This document shows, piece by piece, positions 8,095 through 17,538 of a stretch of DNA of 64,000 nucleotides (the first letter of the stretch is position 1; each line of letters starts with the position of its first letter). Both the position numbers and the translations under genes were made by a program. Location: NCBI RefSeq assembly GCF_013318015.2, contig NZ_CP115841.1:868001-932000 (forward strand), written 5' to 3'. The notes under the pieces were generated by a model that saw nothing but the letters and a program-made list of their open reading frames with translations, made no database searches and was not told where the DNA came from. This stretch comes from Agrobacterium tumefaciens. Lineage in GTDB: Bacteria > Pseudomonadota > Alphaproteobacteria > Rhizobiales > Rhizobiaceae.

Positions 8095-8979
8095 ATGTTC
8101 CGTCGTTTTCTGGCCGCCGTTCCGCTGGCTTTCGTTTCTTTGACGGTTCCGATCGACACGCAGGCGCAGGTCGCCTCCGGTCTCGATGGCCTGTCCGACG
8201 ATCAGCTCCAGCAGGCGGTCAATTTCGTCATCGGCAATGCGATCTTCTCGCTTTATCACGAGGGTGCACGCATGCTGATCTCGGATTTCGGCGCGCCGGA
8301 GACCGGCAGCGCGCAAGCACCTGCCGATCAGCTGGCGGGCACGCTCATCCTTCAGGCCAACGAGGAATGGCTTGATACCGCACTCGTCAACGCTACCGAC
8401 AGCTGGTATCTGGCGCGCGAGACGGAGGCTTTGCCCCAGCACGAAGCACCGGTGTTTTCGGCGCTTGTTCCCGACAGGAGCCGCGATCGCAACATGGCCT
8501 GCCTGATGGTCGGCCGCGACAAAGACGGCTATGGTGATCTTGCCACCATGATGGGGCTCGCCAATGACGAATTTGCCAAATGTGGCGCCGCCTATCCGCG
8601 TATCGCATCGGCGTGGGAAGATTTTCTGACGCCCCACCGCGCGCAGACGCCATCAAGATTTACCGTGAGCTATGTGCCGCCGCGCGATCCGGAGCTGGAA
8701 CCTTACGCCATCATGGTCAAGGAATCGAAGGTTCTCGATCTTATCAGCCGCAGTTTCGGCGTTTACGGCTTGAAAGGCGAGGTCAAGTTGACGGCGAAGT
8801 CCTGCGGGCGTCCCGATGTCTACTGGTCGGCCGAAAAACGTGAGATCACCTATTGCTACGAGCTGGGTAAATTCCAGGCGGAGCTGATTGCCGATCATCT
8901 CCTCAACAGCGTTACCGAAGACAAAGGTTCCGCCGGCGGGCATACCCCGACGGCCGTCACTCTGGAAAGAGAGATCTGA
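8095..8979 (+). CDS. Exported DUF4344-type metallopeptidase relative with a degenerate zinc site
   Basis: The protein has 294 residues. A Sec signal peptide covers about 1-26 (MFRRFLAAVPLAFVSLTVP, then TQAQ). The body matches DUF4344 putative metallopeptidases, in which a helix normally carries HExxH followed by an E-E-D-A-x-D motif. Here the helix reads LYHEGARML (His55, Glu56, but Arg where the second His belongs), and the later motif reads GSAQAPADQLA without its acidic pair. The fold is therefore probably kept while zinc catalysis is lost. Four cysteines (MACLM, FAKCG, KSCG, YCYE) may form disulfides. Start at 8095 follows GGAAGG. The gene stands alone. Confidence 0.68.
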   Translation: MFRRFLAAVPLAFVSLTVPIDTQAQVASGLDGLSDDQLQQAVNFVIGNAIFSLYHEGARMLISDFGAPETGSAQAPADQLAGTLILQANEEWLDTALVNATDSWYLARETEALPQHEAPVFSALVPDRSRDRNMACLMVGRDKDGYGDLATMMGLANDEFAKCGAAYPRIASAWEDFLTPHRAQTPSRFTVSYVPPRDPELEPYAIMVKESKVLDLISRSFGVYGLKGEVKLTAKSCGRPDVYWSAEKREITYCYELGKFQAELIADHLLNSVTEDKGSAGGHTPTAVTLEREI

Positions 8980-9033
8980 GGCCAGTTACCGGATGCACGG
9001 CAACCTGTCCTCTTGAAACGGGAGGATATTGCC

Positions 9034-9670
9034 ATGCCGAAGGTTGTCGTTCGAAATTTCGCCATTTCGATTGACGGATACGGTGCCGGGCCGGATCAAA
9101 GTCTTCAGAACCCGCTGGGTGTGAATGGCGAAACCCTGCATCAATGGGCGTTCAAGACCCGCACCTTTCACCGCATGTTCGGCAAGCAAGGCGGCTCGAC
9201 CGGCACGGACGAGCAGTTTTCCGAGAAGAGTTTCGAAAATATCGGCGCCTGGATCTTGGGCCGCAACATGTTCGGCCCTATCCGCGGTGCTTGGCCGGAT
9301 GAACACTGGAAGGGCTGGTGGGGGGAAGAGCCGCCTTATCACGTGCCGGTTTTCGTGCTGACGCACCATGCGCGCGCCTCCTTTGCGATGAAGGGCGGCA
9401 CCGTGTTTCATTTTGTCAACACGGGCATCAAGGCCGCCCTCGACATGGCGTTGGAGGCGGCAAACGGCAGGGACGTCCGGATCGGCGGCGGCGTTTCGAC
9501 CATTCGGCAATATATGGCCGGAAGCATGATCGACGAACTGCATCTGGCGTGGCCCGGTCTTTCTCGGCAAGGGCGAAAACCTCTTCGAGGGGCTGGATTT
9601 GCCTGCGCTTGGTTATCGCTGCACCGGGACCTCGGCGGGTGAGGGCGCGACCCATTTGATTATCGATAAA
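9034..9670 (+). pseudogene. RibD-C / dihydrofolate-reductase-family gene with a frameshift
   Basis: The start (ATG 9034, behind GGGAGGA) and first 171 codons match the stand-alone RibD C-terminal/DHFR-like family: NFAISIDGYGAGPDQSLQNP, ILGRNMFGP and VRIGGGVSTIRQYMAG. After DELHLA the frame goes wrong. Frame 1 continues WPGLSRQGRKP and stops at 9642, while the expected ending (VFLGKGENLFEGLDLPALGY) is in frame 2 from 9557. Restoring one G and one C in runs between 9547 and 9557 would give the family sequence AVAPVFLG. The native stop is also not obvious in frame 2, so the end is set where similarity fades. It is a true pseudogene or a homopolymer sequencing error. Confidence 0.72.
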
Positions 9671-9717
9671 GCCGGAGTCGCAAACTACACAATGGTTTCA
9701 TGTGCGGTTGCCTCCCA

Positions 9718-9754
9718 CTCCCTCATTCCTGTGACAAGCAAAGGAATGAGGGAG
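9718..9754. terminator. Strong bidirectional hairpin
   Basis: A perfect 12-bp stem (CTCCCTCATTCC / GGAATGAGGGAG) has a 13-base loop. A second smaller hairpin (GAGCAG / CTGCTC, 9755-9772) follows directly. Together they separate the frameshifted DHFR-family gene from the convergent sulfurtransferase operon. Confidence 0.6.
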
Positions 9755-9814
9755 GAGCAGTCCGATCTGCTCTATAGTCGGGGAATAGCGCGGGCCATCC
9801 CCGACGTGACGAAC

Positions 9815-11236
9815 TCAGTTGCGCAGCGAGATTTCCAGAAGCTCTGTATCGGACAGCGGCTCTACCCAGGCCTCATAGGTACCAACAGGCGAAAATCCCA
9901 TCATCTGGTAGAGTTGCAGCGCGCGCGGATGGTCAAGCGTGTTGGTGGTCACCGTCACGCGCTTCGGATTGTCCTGCCAGGCGGCGTAGAGCGCCTGCAA
10001 CAGGAACCACTTGCCGACGCCAGCACCGATTGCCTCTTCGAGAAGCCCGAAATAGGAAAGCTCGGTTACCTCGTCGCTTGCCTTGTTCAGCTCGAAGAAA
10101 CCGGCGGGTGCACCGTTCATATAAAGGACGGTGACGCTGTTCTTCGGGTCCTTGAGGACGGCGGACAGTTCCGCATCGCTCATTCGCATGCGTTTCTGCC
10201 AGTGCCAACGTTTTCCCACCCGCCAGTACATGTAGCGGTAGAAGTGCAAGGGAATATCGGTGACCCGCATCAGTGCCGTCTGGATGTTGACGGGGATAGC
10301 AAGGCTGACCTTCGGCGGCGCCGTCATTTCAAGCTGCGTGACATGCGCCTTCAACGGCCCATGTGACACCACGGGAAGAGGTTCGGCAGGGCCGGTGACA
10401 ACAGGCGTGTCTTCCAGTCCACCCCATTCCGACCACGAACCGTCATATAGCGAATTATCCTGGTGGCCGAGCGATTCCAGCGCCAGCGTAATGACGGCGG
10501 CGGTAACGCCCGAGCCGCAGCTCGTCACCACTGGCTTGCCAAGATCGATACCGGCATCCGCCACCATCTTGCGGATGGCGGTGAGGTCCTTGAAGTGGCC
10601 GTTCTCGGAAAATGCGGTGGCGGGCAGGCTGCGAGCGCCAGGCATATGGCCTGAACGCATGCCGGCACGCGGCTCGGCCTCGTCGCCGGTGAAACGTCCC
10701 GCGCCGCGGGCATCGGCAATCTGCTTTTCGCCACTGTCAACGATGCCGCGCATGGTCGATAGCGAGGTCACGCGCTTTTCGTTGAAATCGGGTGTGAAGG
10801 TGGCGGGTTCGATCTCCGGCGTGCCGCTTTCTAGCGGCCGGCCTTCGCGCTTCCAGCCGTCAAGACCGCCATCCAGCACGTAGGCCTTGCGCACGCCCAT
10901 CACCCGCAGAATCCACCACACGCGCGGTGCGGAAAAGAAACCGGGGCCGTCATAGACCACGATGGTATCAGTGTCGCTGAGGCCAAGCTCTCCCGCCTGT
11001 TCAGCAAAGAACTCCGGCGAGGGTAGGGAATGCGGCAATCCGGTTGCATGATCGGCGATCTTGTCCTGATCGAAGAACACGGCACCGGGCAGGTGACCCG
11101 CCGCAAATTCTTCCGCACCGTTGCGTTTATGCGCCGGCAGATACCACGAGGCATCAACGAGACGAAACCCGGCCGTGCCGAGCTGCTTTTCTACCCAGTC
11201 CGCCGAAACGACGAAACGGCTCTTATCCGTGCTCAC
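9815..11236 (-). CDS. sseA: 3-mercaptopyruvate sulfurtransferase fused to a GNAT acetyltransferase domain
   Basis: A 473-residue protein of two modules. Residues 1-284 form a two-domain rhodanese of the SseA type: the first domain has HLPGAVFFDQDKIADH and the second the active loop CGSGVTA with Cys240, the motif that marks mercaptopyruvate sulfurtransferase. It transfers sulfane sulfur from 3-mercaptopyruvate to thiols or cyanide. Residues about 304-470 form a GNAT-like fold, ending with LDHPRALQLYQMMGFSPVG. A separate start at Met304 (10327) has no ribosome site, so the reading supports one fused chain; SseA alone is normally about 280 residues. Last gene of the cysK-alaX-sseA operon, 16 bases after alaX. 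Confidence 0.85.
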   Translation of the reverse strand: MSTDKSRFVVSADWVEKQLGTAGFRLVDASWYLPAHKRNGAEEFAAGHLPGAVFFDQDKIADHATGLPHSLPSPEFFAEQAGELGLSDTDTIVVYDGPGFFSAPRVWWILRVMGVRKAYVLDGGLDGWKREGRPLESGTPEIEPATFTPDFNEKRVTSLSTMRGIVDSGEKQIADARGAGRFTGDEAEPRAGMRSGHMPGARSLPATAFSENGHFKDLTAIRKMVADAGIDLGKPVVTSCGSGVTAAVITLALESLGHQDNSLYDGSWSEWGGLEDTPVVTGPAEPLPVVSHGPLKAHVTQLEMTAPPKVSLAIPVNIQTALMRVTDIPLHFYRYMYWRVGKRWHWQKRMRMSDAELSAVLKDPKNSVTVLYMNGAPAGFFELNKASDEVTELSYFGLLEEAIGAGVGKWFLLQALYAAWQDNPKRVTVTTNTLDHPRALQLYQMMGFSPVGTYEAWVEPLSDTELLEISLRN

Positions 11237-11252
11237 GATGTCTCTCCTGATT

Positions 11253-11990
11253 TCAGGCAGCAGCTTCAGGCGTGCCGAAACGAATGCGGAACCGCCTGTT
11301 CTCCTTGCCCTTCTTTTCTATCTTGGCAATGTGAATATCGCCCACTTCCTGCGTTTCGGAAACATGGGTGCCGCCGCAGGGCTGGCTGTCGATGGTAGAG
11401 TTTTCGCCGATGCAGACAAGGCTGACCCGGCCAAGGCCGATTGGCGGGCGCACATTCTTGGATTTGACGATGCCCGGATTGGCCTGAAGTTCTTCGTCGG
11501 TAATCCATTGCAGGAAAACGGGATGGTTGGCTTTCACCAGTTCCATCAGCTTTGCCGTGACTTCATCCTTGTCGATGGTTTCCGACATGTCGAAATCGAC
11601 GCGCGATTCGTCTTCGCCGACGGCAGCACCGGTGATCGGCCACTGACAGACGACGGATAGCAGGTGGCAGGCCGTGTGCATGCGCATCAGCTTGTAACGG
11701 CGCGGCCAGTCTACATGCAGGGTCAGTTTTTCACCGACCTCGGGCGAAGGCTGACCTTCCAGCGGCACATGGATGATAACGCTCTTGTCGGCGCCATTTT
11801 TGGTAATGCCGAGTTCGATGCGCGAACTATCGGCCCGCTCGAGAAAGCCGCTGTCGCCCGGCTGGCCGCCGGACGTGGCGTAAAAGCAGGTCTGGTCGAG
11901 CTCGATGCCGCCATCCTCATGCACCGCCGTGACGATCGCTTCTGCGGTGGAAAGATAAAAATCGTCACGGAACAGGGCATTCACAGGCAT
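11253..11990 (-). CDS. Alanyl-tRNA editing protein (AlaX type)
   Basis: This 245-residue free-standing editing domain hydrolyses mischarged seryl- or glycyl-tRNA(Ala) in the cytoplasm. The zinc-binding pair is intact: HTACHLL (HxxxH) in the middle and SQPCGGTHV (CxxxH) near the C-terminus. The N-terminal beta barrel like that of alanyl-tRNA synthetase (YATSGGQPGDSGFL) makes it the medium-length AlaX class. Start ATG 11990 lies 12 bases after the cysteine synthase stop, so the two are co-transcribed. Clustering with cysteine and sulfur genes may reflect a need to limit mischarging when serine and cysteine pools change; this is inference. Confidence 0.9.
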   Translation of the reverse strand: MPVNALFRDDFYLSTAEAIVTAVHEDGGIELDQTCFYATSGGQPGDSGFLERADSSRIELGITKNGADKSVIIHVPLEGQPSPEVGEKLTLHVDWPRRYKLMRMHTACHLLSVVCQWPITGAAVGEDESRVDFDMSETIDKDEVTAKLMELVKANHPVFLQWITDEELQANPGIVKSKNVRPPIGLGRVSLVCIGENSTIDSQPCGGTHVSETQEVGDIHIAKIEKKGKENRRFRIRFGTPEAAA

Positions 11991-12002
11991 TTCGGCATGT
12001 CC

Positions 12003-13040
12003 TCAAACGGTTTCGTACGGAACCGCAATCTCGCTTTTCGTTGCCAGCCACTGGGGAACCGGAAGCCCCTTGGAGCGCAGGAAATCCGGATTGAACAGCT
12101 TCGACTGATAACGATTACCGTAGTCGCAAAGTATCGTCACGATTGTATGCCCCGGACCAAGCTCGCGGGCAAGGCGGATTGCGCCGGCAATGTTGATGCC
12201 GGAGGAGCCACCGAGGCAAAGACCCTCTTTCGTGACCAGATCGAACAGCACCGGCAGGGCTTCCGCATCCGAAATACGATAAGAGAAATCCGGCGCGAAG
12301 CCTTCCAGATTGGCGGTGATGCGCCCCTGTCCGATGCCCTCGGTGATAGAGGAGCCTTCCGACTTCAGGACGCCATGCTTGTAAAATTCGTAGAGGGCGG
12401 CGCCCTCAGGGTCGGCAAGGCCGATCTTTATATCGGGATTGAAATCGCGCAGGCCGTCAGCCACGCCCGCAAGCGTTCCGCCGGAACCGACGGAGCAAAT
12501 GAAACCATCGACCTTGCCGTCCGTCTGGTCCCATATTTCCGGTGCCGTTGTCTCAATATGGGCCTGACGGTTGGCGATATTGTCGAACTGGTTGGCCCAG
12601 ATCGCGCCGTTTTCATCCGTCGCGGCCAGCTGTTTTGCCAGGCGGCCGGAAACCTTCACGTAATTGTTCGGGTTGGAATAGGGTGCCGCCGGAACCTCGA
12701 CCAGCTTTGCGCCGAGAAGCTTCAGCGCATCCTTCTTTTCCTGGCTTTGCGTCTCGGGAATGACAATGACAGTCTTGTAGCCGAGCGCATTGGCCACCAG
12801 CGACAGACCGATGCCGGTATTGCCTGCCGTGCCTTCCACGATGGTGCCGCCCGGCCGCAGCTGTCCGCGCCGTTCCGCATCGCGGATGATGTAAAGCGCG
12901 GCGCGATCTTTCACCGATTGGCCGGGATTGAGAAACTCCGCCTTGCCGAGGATTTCACACCCCGTCGCTTCAGAGGCAGCTTTCAGACGGATAAGCGGCG
13001 TGTTGCCGATAGCACTGAGCGCAGAGGGATGAATGGTCAT
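12003..13040 (-). CDS. Cysteine synthase A-type PLP enzyme (O-acetylserine sulfhydrylase family)
   Basis: The 345-residue fold-type II PLP enzyme probably makes L-cysteine from O-acetylserine and sulfide. The PLP lysine is in NPGQSVKDRAA, the substrate loop is EGTAGNTGIGLSL, and the phosphate-binding glycine loop is SVGSGGTLAGVADG. GGSSGINIAGAIRLAREL is also conserved. It is about 30 residues longer than classical CysK, with a C-terminal LFNPDFLRSKGLPVPQW segment typical of a branch that includes many rhizobial enzymes. I cannot separate O-acetylserine sulfhydrylase from a related cysteine synthase by eye. First gene of the three-gene minus-strand operon with alaX and sseA. Confidence 0.88.
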   Translation of the reverse strand: MTIHPSALSAIGNTPLIRLKAASEATGCEILGKAEFLNPGQSVKDRAALYIIRDAERRGQLRPGGTIVEGTAGNTGIGLSLVANALGYKTVIVIPETQSQEKKDALKLLGAKLVEVPAAPYSNPNNYVKVSGRLAKQLAATDENGAIWANQFDNIANRQAHIETTAPEIWDQTDGKVDGFICSVGSGGTLAGVADGLRDFNPDIKIGLADPEGAALYEFYKHGVLKSEGSSITEGIGQGRITANLEGFAPDFSYRISDAEALPVLFDLVTKEGLCLGGSSGINIAGAIRLARELGPGHTIVTILCDYGNRYQSKLFNPDFLRSKGLPVPQWLATKSEIAVPYETV

Positions 13041-13162
13041 GATTGAGCCTTCTTGTCTGAGCGGAAATTAGGTGCCGTTATGTCCCGTTACAACCGCCTC
13101 AAGGCAAGAAATTATCTTCCCGCCTTAGGCTTCGCCACGCAAAATTTTGCCGATACCCAATT

Positions 13163-14602
13163 TTATGCGTTGTTCTTCACTGCGGCATAGGCTGCAAGTG
13201 CTCTTTCCCGTGCCTTCCCATGGTCGACGATCGGCAGGGGATAGGTCTTGCCGAGCTCGATACCCGCCTTTTGAAGCACCTCTTTCGGTGCTTCAAACGG
13301 CTTGTGGATGTATTTTCGCTCAAGCTTTTCAAGCTCCGGCACGAAGCGGCGCACGTAGTCTCCCTCGGCATCGAATTTCTCCCCCTGCAATATGGGGTTG
13401 AAAATGCGAAAGAACGGCGAGGCGTCCGCGCCCGAACCCGCCACCCACTGCCAGTTGGCAGCGTTGGAGGCCGGATCGGCATCGACAAGCGTATCGCGAA
13501 ACCACTTCTCGCCTTTGCGCCAGTCGATAAGTAGATGTTTGATGAGGAAGGATGCCACTATCATGCGCACCCGGTTGTGCATGGTGCCGTGTTTCCACAA
13601 TTGCCGCATGCCGGCATCCACGATCGGATAACCCGTCATGCCACGCGTCCAGGCGTTGAAAGATGTGTCATCGTCCCGCCAGCCGAAGGCGTCGAAACTG
13701 TCGTTCCAGTTTTTCTCGTCCAGCTCGGGAAAGTGGAACAGCAGATGGTAGCAGAATTCCCGCCAGACGAGTTCCTTGCGGAAACGGCTGATATCGTTGG
13801 ACGCGATATGGCGTGAGAGCCCCTTCGTCGCATGCCACACGGCGGCGGGCGATATTTCGCCGAGCGCCAGATGCGGCGCAAGAAGCGACGTGGCGTCCTT
13901 CGCCGGAAAGTCGCGGCCTTCCTCATAACCCTTCAAGGCACCATCGATGAAATCATCGAGTTTTTCCCGCGCGGCATTTTCACCGGGTGTCCATATCTCG
14001 CTGAAACCCCTGGCCCAGTCCGGTTTGACCGGCAGAAGCTTCCAATCATCGAGTTTCTCCGATTTTGGCCATGTCTCAGGTGCCTTCAGGCTCTGCGGTG
14101 CATCCGCCGGCGTATGTGGCTCCTCGCCGCCCTCCAGAGCCCGCCAGAAGGGCGTGTAGACCCGGTAGGGACCGCCGGATTTGGTCTGCACCCGGGATGG
14201 TTCATGCAGCAGGTGTCCGGCAAAGCTGCGAACTGTCAGTCCGTCGTCCCCGAGCGCCTCTTTTATTGCCTTGTCCGTTGCCATGCCGGTCGGCTCATAG
14301 CGACGGTTCCAGAGGACTGCATCCGCGCCGGTTTCGGCTATCAGCCGGCGCAGCGTCTCCTCTGCGTTGCCGCTTCTGAGCAGTAGACGGCTGCCGCATT
14401 TTTCCAGCATCGCGGAAAGAGAGGCAAGCGAATGGTGAAGCCACCATTCCTGTGCGCCGCCCAGCGGGCCGCTGGATGTCTCACGGATATAGATCGGTAT
14501 GACGGGGCCGCCATGCTCCACCGCTGCAAGAAGGGCGAGATTGTCCGCAAGACGCAAGTCCTTGCGGAACCAGACGATAACAGGAGAGGATTTTGTTGGC
14601 AT
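13163..14602 (-). CDS. phrA: Deoxyribodipyrimidine photo-lyase (class III CPD photolyase, PhrA type)
   Basis: The 479-residue flavoprotein uses blue light to split cyclobutane pyrimidine dimers. The N-terminal antenna-binding Rossmann domain begins VIVWFRKDLRLADNLALLAA. The C-terminal FAD domain shows GRDFPAKDATSLLAPHLALG, RMIVASFLIKHLLIDWR, WFRDTLVDADPASNAANWQW and SGADASPFFRIFNP. A. fabrum has a well-studied class III enzyme named PhrA of this size, and gene order here agrees with its locus. Start ATG 14602 gives the family N-terminus. It is monocistronic, 123 bases after the cysK promoter region and divergent from the DUF982 gene. Confidence 0.93.
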   Translation of the reverse strand: MPTKSSPVIVWFRKDLRLADNLALLAAVEHGGPVIPIYIRETSSGPLGGAQEWWLHHSLASLSAMLEKCGSRLLLRSGNAEETLRRLIAETGADAVLWNRRYEPTGMATDKAIKEALGDDGLTVRSFAGHLLHEPSRVQTKSGGPYRVYTPFWRALEGGEEPHTPADAPQSLKAPETWPKSEKLDDWKLLPVKPDWARGFSEIWTPGENAAREKLDDFIDGALKGYEEGRDFPAKDATSLLAPHLALGEISPAAVWHATKGLSRHIASNDISRFRKELVWREFCYHLLFHFPELDEKNWNDSFDAFGWRDDDTSFNAWTRGMTGYPIVDAGMRQLWKHGTMHNRVRMIVASFLIKHLLIDWRKGEKWFRDTLVDADPASNAANWQWVAGSGADASPFFRIFNPILQGEKFDAEGDYVRRFVPELEKLERKYIHKPFEAPKEVLQKAGIELGKTYPLPIVDHGKARERALAAYAAVKNNA

Positions 14603-14791
14603 GAAGGGATCCGGTTCACTTCCGCTTGAACGAGTGTTGAAACGCTTTGTTCCTCAAATCGCGTAGAATGGAAAGCTGGAGGCACATGGTTTTTCGAGGG
14701 CTACTTTTTCGACCTTGAAACCGAAAGTGAAGGGAACCAACTGGAGGAGCCGGCGTTTTTCGCTGGTTAATAGAGCATGGAAGTACAATCA

Positions 14792-15079
14792 ATGTTGCTG
14801 AAAGACGTTAAGTGGGAAAAGCCTGTTACCATATCCTTGGAAAACGGTGCTCCCCGGATTTTCAACGGCGTTTACGAGGCCTTCGATTTTCTCCAGCATG
14901 AATGGCCACAACGCGGTGACAAGGCGCATGAGCAGGCCCTGCGTCTGTGCCGCGCCTCGCTGATGGGGGACGTGGCTGGAGAGATTGCGCGCGCCGCCTT
15001 CGTTACCGCAAGCCGGCAGGCGCAATGCCTCCTGGAGGCCGGAAACAAGGTGGAAGATCAGGGTAAACTTGCATCCTGA
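14792..15079 (+). CDS. DUF982 protein, 95 aa
   Basis: This small soluble protein belongs to the rhizobial DUF982 family, whose members occur in many paralogues per genome and have no assigned function. Visible features are a PVTISLENGAPRIFNGVYEA beta region and a helix pair containing the ARAAFVTASRQA segment. ATG 14792 is preferred to ATG 14777 because GGAAG (14779-14783) lies 8 bases before it. A very good terminator at 15104-15135 follows. Phage- or plasmid-like context is absent, so nothing suggests recent transfer. Confidence 0.8.
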   Translation: MLLKDVKWEKPVTISLENGAPRIFNGVYEAFDFLQHEWPQRGDKAHEQALRLCRASLMGDVAGEIARAAFVTASRQAQCLLEAGNKVEDQGKLAS

Positions 15080-15103
15080 CAGCGTTGCCGGATTGAGATG
15101 TGA

Positions 15104-15135
15104 AAGGCCACCCGTAAAGCCGGGTGGCCTTGTTT
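15104..15135 (+). terminator. Rho-independent terminator of the DUF982 gene
   Basis: A perfect 11-bp stem AAGGCCACCCG / CGGGTGGCCTT with a 6-base loop is followed by GTTTTA. It also shows that the open frame starting at 15124 cannot be the true start of the next gene. Confidence 0.85.
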
Positions 15136-15198
15136 TATCCGCCGCCAGAAACGGGTTGTGTCGAACGCAGGATATGGCATCGTGCGCGTGCAAAGCGG

Positions 15199-15768
15199 AT
15201 GAATACGGCAATGACCAACCACTACGGCTATATTGTTTTCCCGACAGCTCTCGGCCATTGCGGCCTCGCATGGGCAGAGCGCGGTATCGCCCGTCTGCAA
15301 TTGCCCAGCGCAGATGCCGGTGAAACCGAGAAACTTATCCAGAAACGCCTGCCGTCATCTTCCATTGCTGTACCCGACACACGCGCCCGTGAGGCGATTG
15401 CGATGGTTACCCGCTATTTCGATGGTGAAGAGATTGATTTTACGCCGGTGGAACTCGATCTTGCCGGGCAGGAGCGGTTCTTTCTAGATGTCTATCAGGT
15501 GGCACGGCATATCGGCTGGGGCCGCACGACGACCTATGGCGGTATCGTAAAAACGCTGGGCCTCTCCATGGAAAAGGCCCGCGACGTCGGGCAGGCCATG
15601 GCGAAAAATCCCGTGCCGCTGATCATTCCCTGCCACCGTGTTCTGGCGGCTGGCGGCCGGCTGGGTGGCTTTTCCGCGCCGGGCGGAACGAACACCAAAT
15701 TACGTATGCTGGATCTCGAAAATGCCGGCCGCAGCCGTGCTGACGATGCACAGGGCAGCCTGTTTTAA
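15199..15768 (+). CDS. Methylated-DNA--protein-cysteine methyltransferase (O6-alkylguanine repair)
   Basis: The suicide repair protein removes alkyl groups from O6 of guanine onto its own cysteine. The active site IIPCHRVLAAGGRLGGFS is intact, with the helix-turn-helix GRTTTYGGIVKTLGL before it. The N-terminal half is the usual RNase-H-like domain. Length (about 185 residues) suits the Ogt/MGMT class without an Ada regulatory domain. The start is uncertain: ATG 15199 (MNTAMTNHYGY) or ATG 15211 (MTNHYGY); both lack a strong ribosome site. It lies near phrA, forming a loose DNA-repair neighbourhood, but a terminator separates them. Confidence 0.9.
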   Translation: MNTAMTNHYGYIVFPTALGHCGLAWAERGIARLQLPSADAGETEKLIQKRLPSSSIAVPDTRAREAIAMVTRYFDGEEIDFTPVELDLAGQERFFLDVYQVARHIGWGRTTTYGGIVKTLGLSMEKARDVGQAMAKNPVPLIIPCHRVLAAGGRLGGFSAPGGTNTKLRMLDLENAGRSRADDAQGSLF

Positions 15769-15881
15769 AGCAATGACAGATCAGTCCACATGAATAGCCG
15801 TCTGATTTCTGCCCTTTTCTCGTCAAATTGTCGCTAAATTGTCACAATACACGGACGCCCTCTAACATAAGGGCGAGACGT

Positions 15882-16325
15882 TTGAGAGTATCCGCGTTAA
15901 TTCTATCCGCTGCATTGGCTTTTACAGTCGTGGCACCCGCGTCGGCTGGCATGCTGAACCAGGCTGAAAAATACACCGGACTGCATGAATCCAAAAACAA
16001 CAAGAGCCTGAAGAATATTCTTGGGGCAAATCCCCGCAGCACACCGTGGTGTGGCCTGTTCCTGCATGCCGTTGCCAGCAAGGCCGGGCGCGCATCGCCC
16101 AAATCCTACGGATTTGCAAAATCCTGGACGTCATTCGGTTATGCCGTTCCCGTCGCCGCCGCCAAACCGGGCGATGTTGTCGTCATTCGCAACGGCCGCG
16201 GTTATCACGCCGGAATATTGAAGAGCATGAGCGGCAAGACAGCGCAAATTCTCGGCGGCAATCAGTCCGGCCGTGTGCAGGTGTCGAACTTCAACCGCAA
16301 GGCCATCGTTTCCGTGCGTCGCTGA
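15882..16325 (+). CDS. Exported TIGR02594-type (NlpC/P60-like amidase) protein, TTG start
   Basis: This 147-residue secreted protein is probably a cell-wall hydrolase or a relative. A Sec signal peptide (ALILSAALAFTVVAPASA) is followed by the catalytic region: TPWCGLFLHAVASKAG holds the nucleophile cysteine, and RGYHAGILKSMSG supplies the histidine. The family is small and CHAP-like. The best start is TTG at 15882, which places the signal peptide at the very N-terminus and has AAGGGCGAG a few bases upstream; the ORF extends to 15828 but the extra residues would hide the signal. A terminator at 16357-16386 follows. Confidence 0.78.
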   Translation: MRVSALILSAALAFTVVAPASAGMLNQAEKYTGLHESKNNKSLKNILGANPRSTPWCGLFLHAVASKAGRASPKSYGFAKSWTSFGYAVPVAAAKPGDVVVIRNGRGYHAGILKSMSGKTAQILGGNQSGRVQVSNFNRKAIVSVRR

Positions 16326-16356
16326 AGGCCGGACCAATTTTACGACGATCCTTATA

Positions 16357-16386
16357 AAGGCGGGCTGTGGCCCGCCTTATGCGTTT
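16357..16386 (+). terminator. Rho-independent terminator
   Basis: AAGGCGGGC / GCCCGCCTT is a perfect 9-bp stem with a TGTG tetraloop, followed by ATGCGTTTT. It ends the secreted amidase-like gene and may also serve the convergent small gene. Confidence 0.75.
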
Positions 16387-16394
16387 TAAGGCCC

Positions 16395-17196
<802 letters not shown>

Positions 17197-17287
17197 GGTC
17201 AATAACGCCCAGCTACGCGCCTATGCCAAGATCGATATAGAGCGAATGCTGCGGCATCTCGCTCGTCATGCCATATTTTGGAAAAAA

Positions 17288-17362
17288 TGGCTCCCCGGGC
17301 CGGATTCGAACCGGCGACCTGTCGATTAACAGTCGAATGCTCTACCGCTGAGCTACCAGGGA
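17288..17362 (-). tRNA. tRNA-Asn (anticodon GTT)
   Basis: Read on the minus strand, the cloverleaf has acceptor TCCCTGG paired with CCGGGGA, a D-arm GCTC/GAGC, the anticodon loop CTGTTAA (GTT), a T-arm GCCGG-TTCGAAT-CCGGC and an encoded CCA. A run of six T follows directly on the minus strand. Confidence 0.97.
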
Positions 17363-17538
17363 ACGTGCGCTGCTTGGCGCGGTGTGAGCGGGGTAATACA
17401 AATGCTTTTCCGATTTGCCAAGCGCTTTTTTCAAAAAAAACGCATTCATCTTGTTTTATCTCGCCGGAGTCCCGATTTTCCGGGCTTATCGACGGTGAAA
17501 AAATTATCCACAGGCCAGATGTTAAAGGGCAGTATGGA

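Noticed and set aside
11664..13046. 460-codon frame antisense to alaX and the cysteine synthase gene
   Set aside because: Both opposite genes are clear family members; this frame spans their boundary and is a composition artefact.
17278..17538. N-terminal extension of the PGPGW-like protein through tRNA-Asn
   Set aside because: The open frame reads through a perfect tRNA gene and a poly-A tract; the protein starts at 17539.
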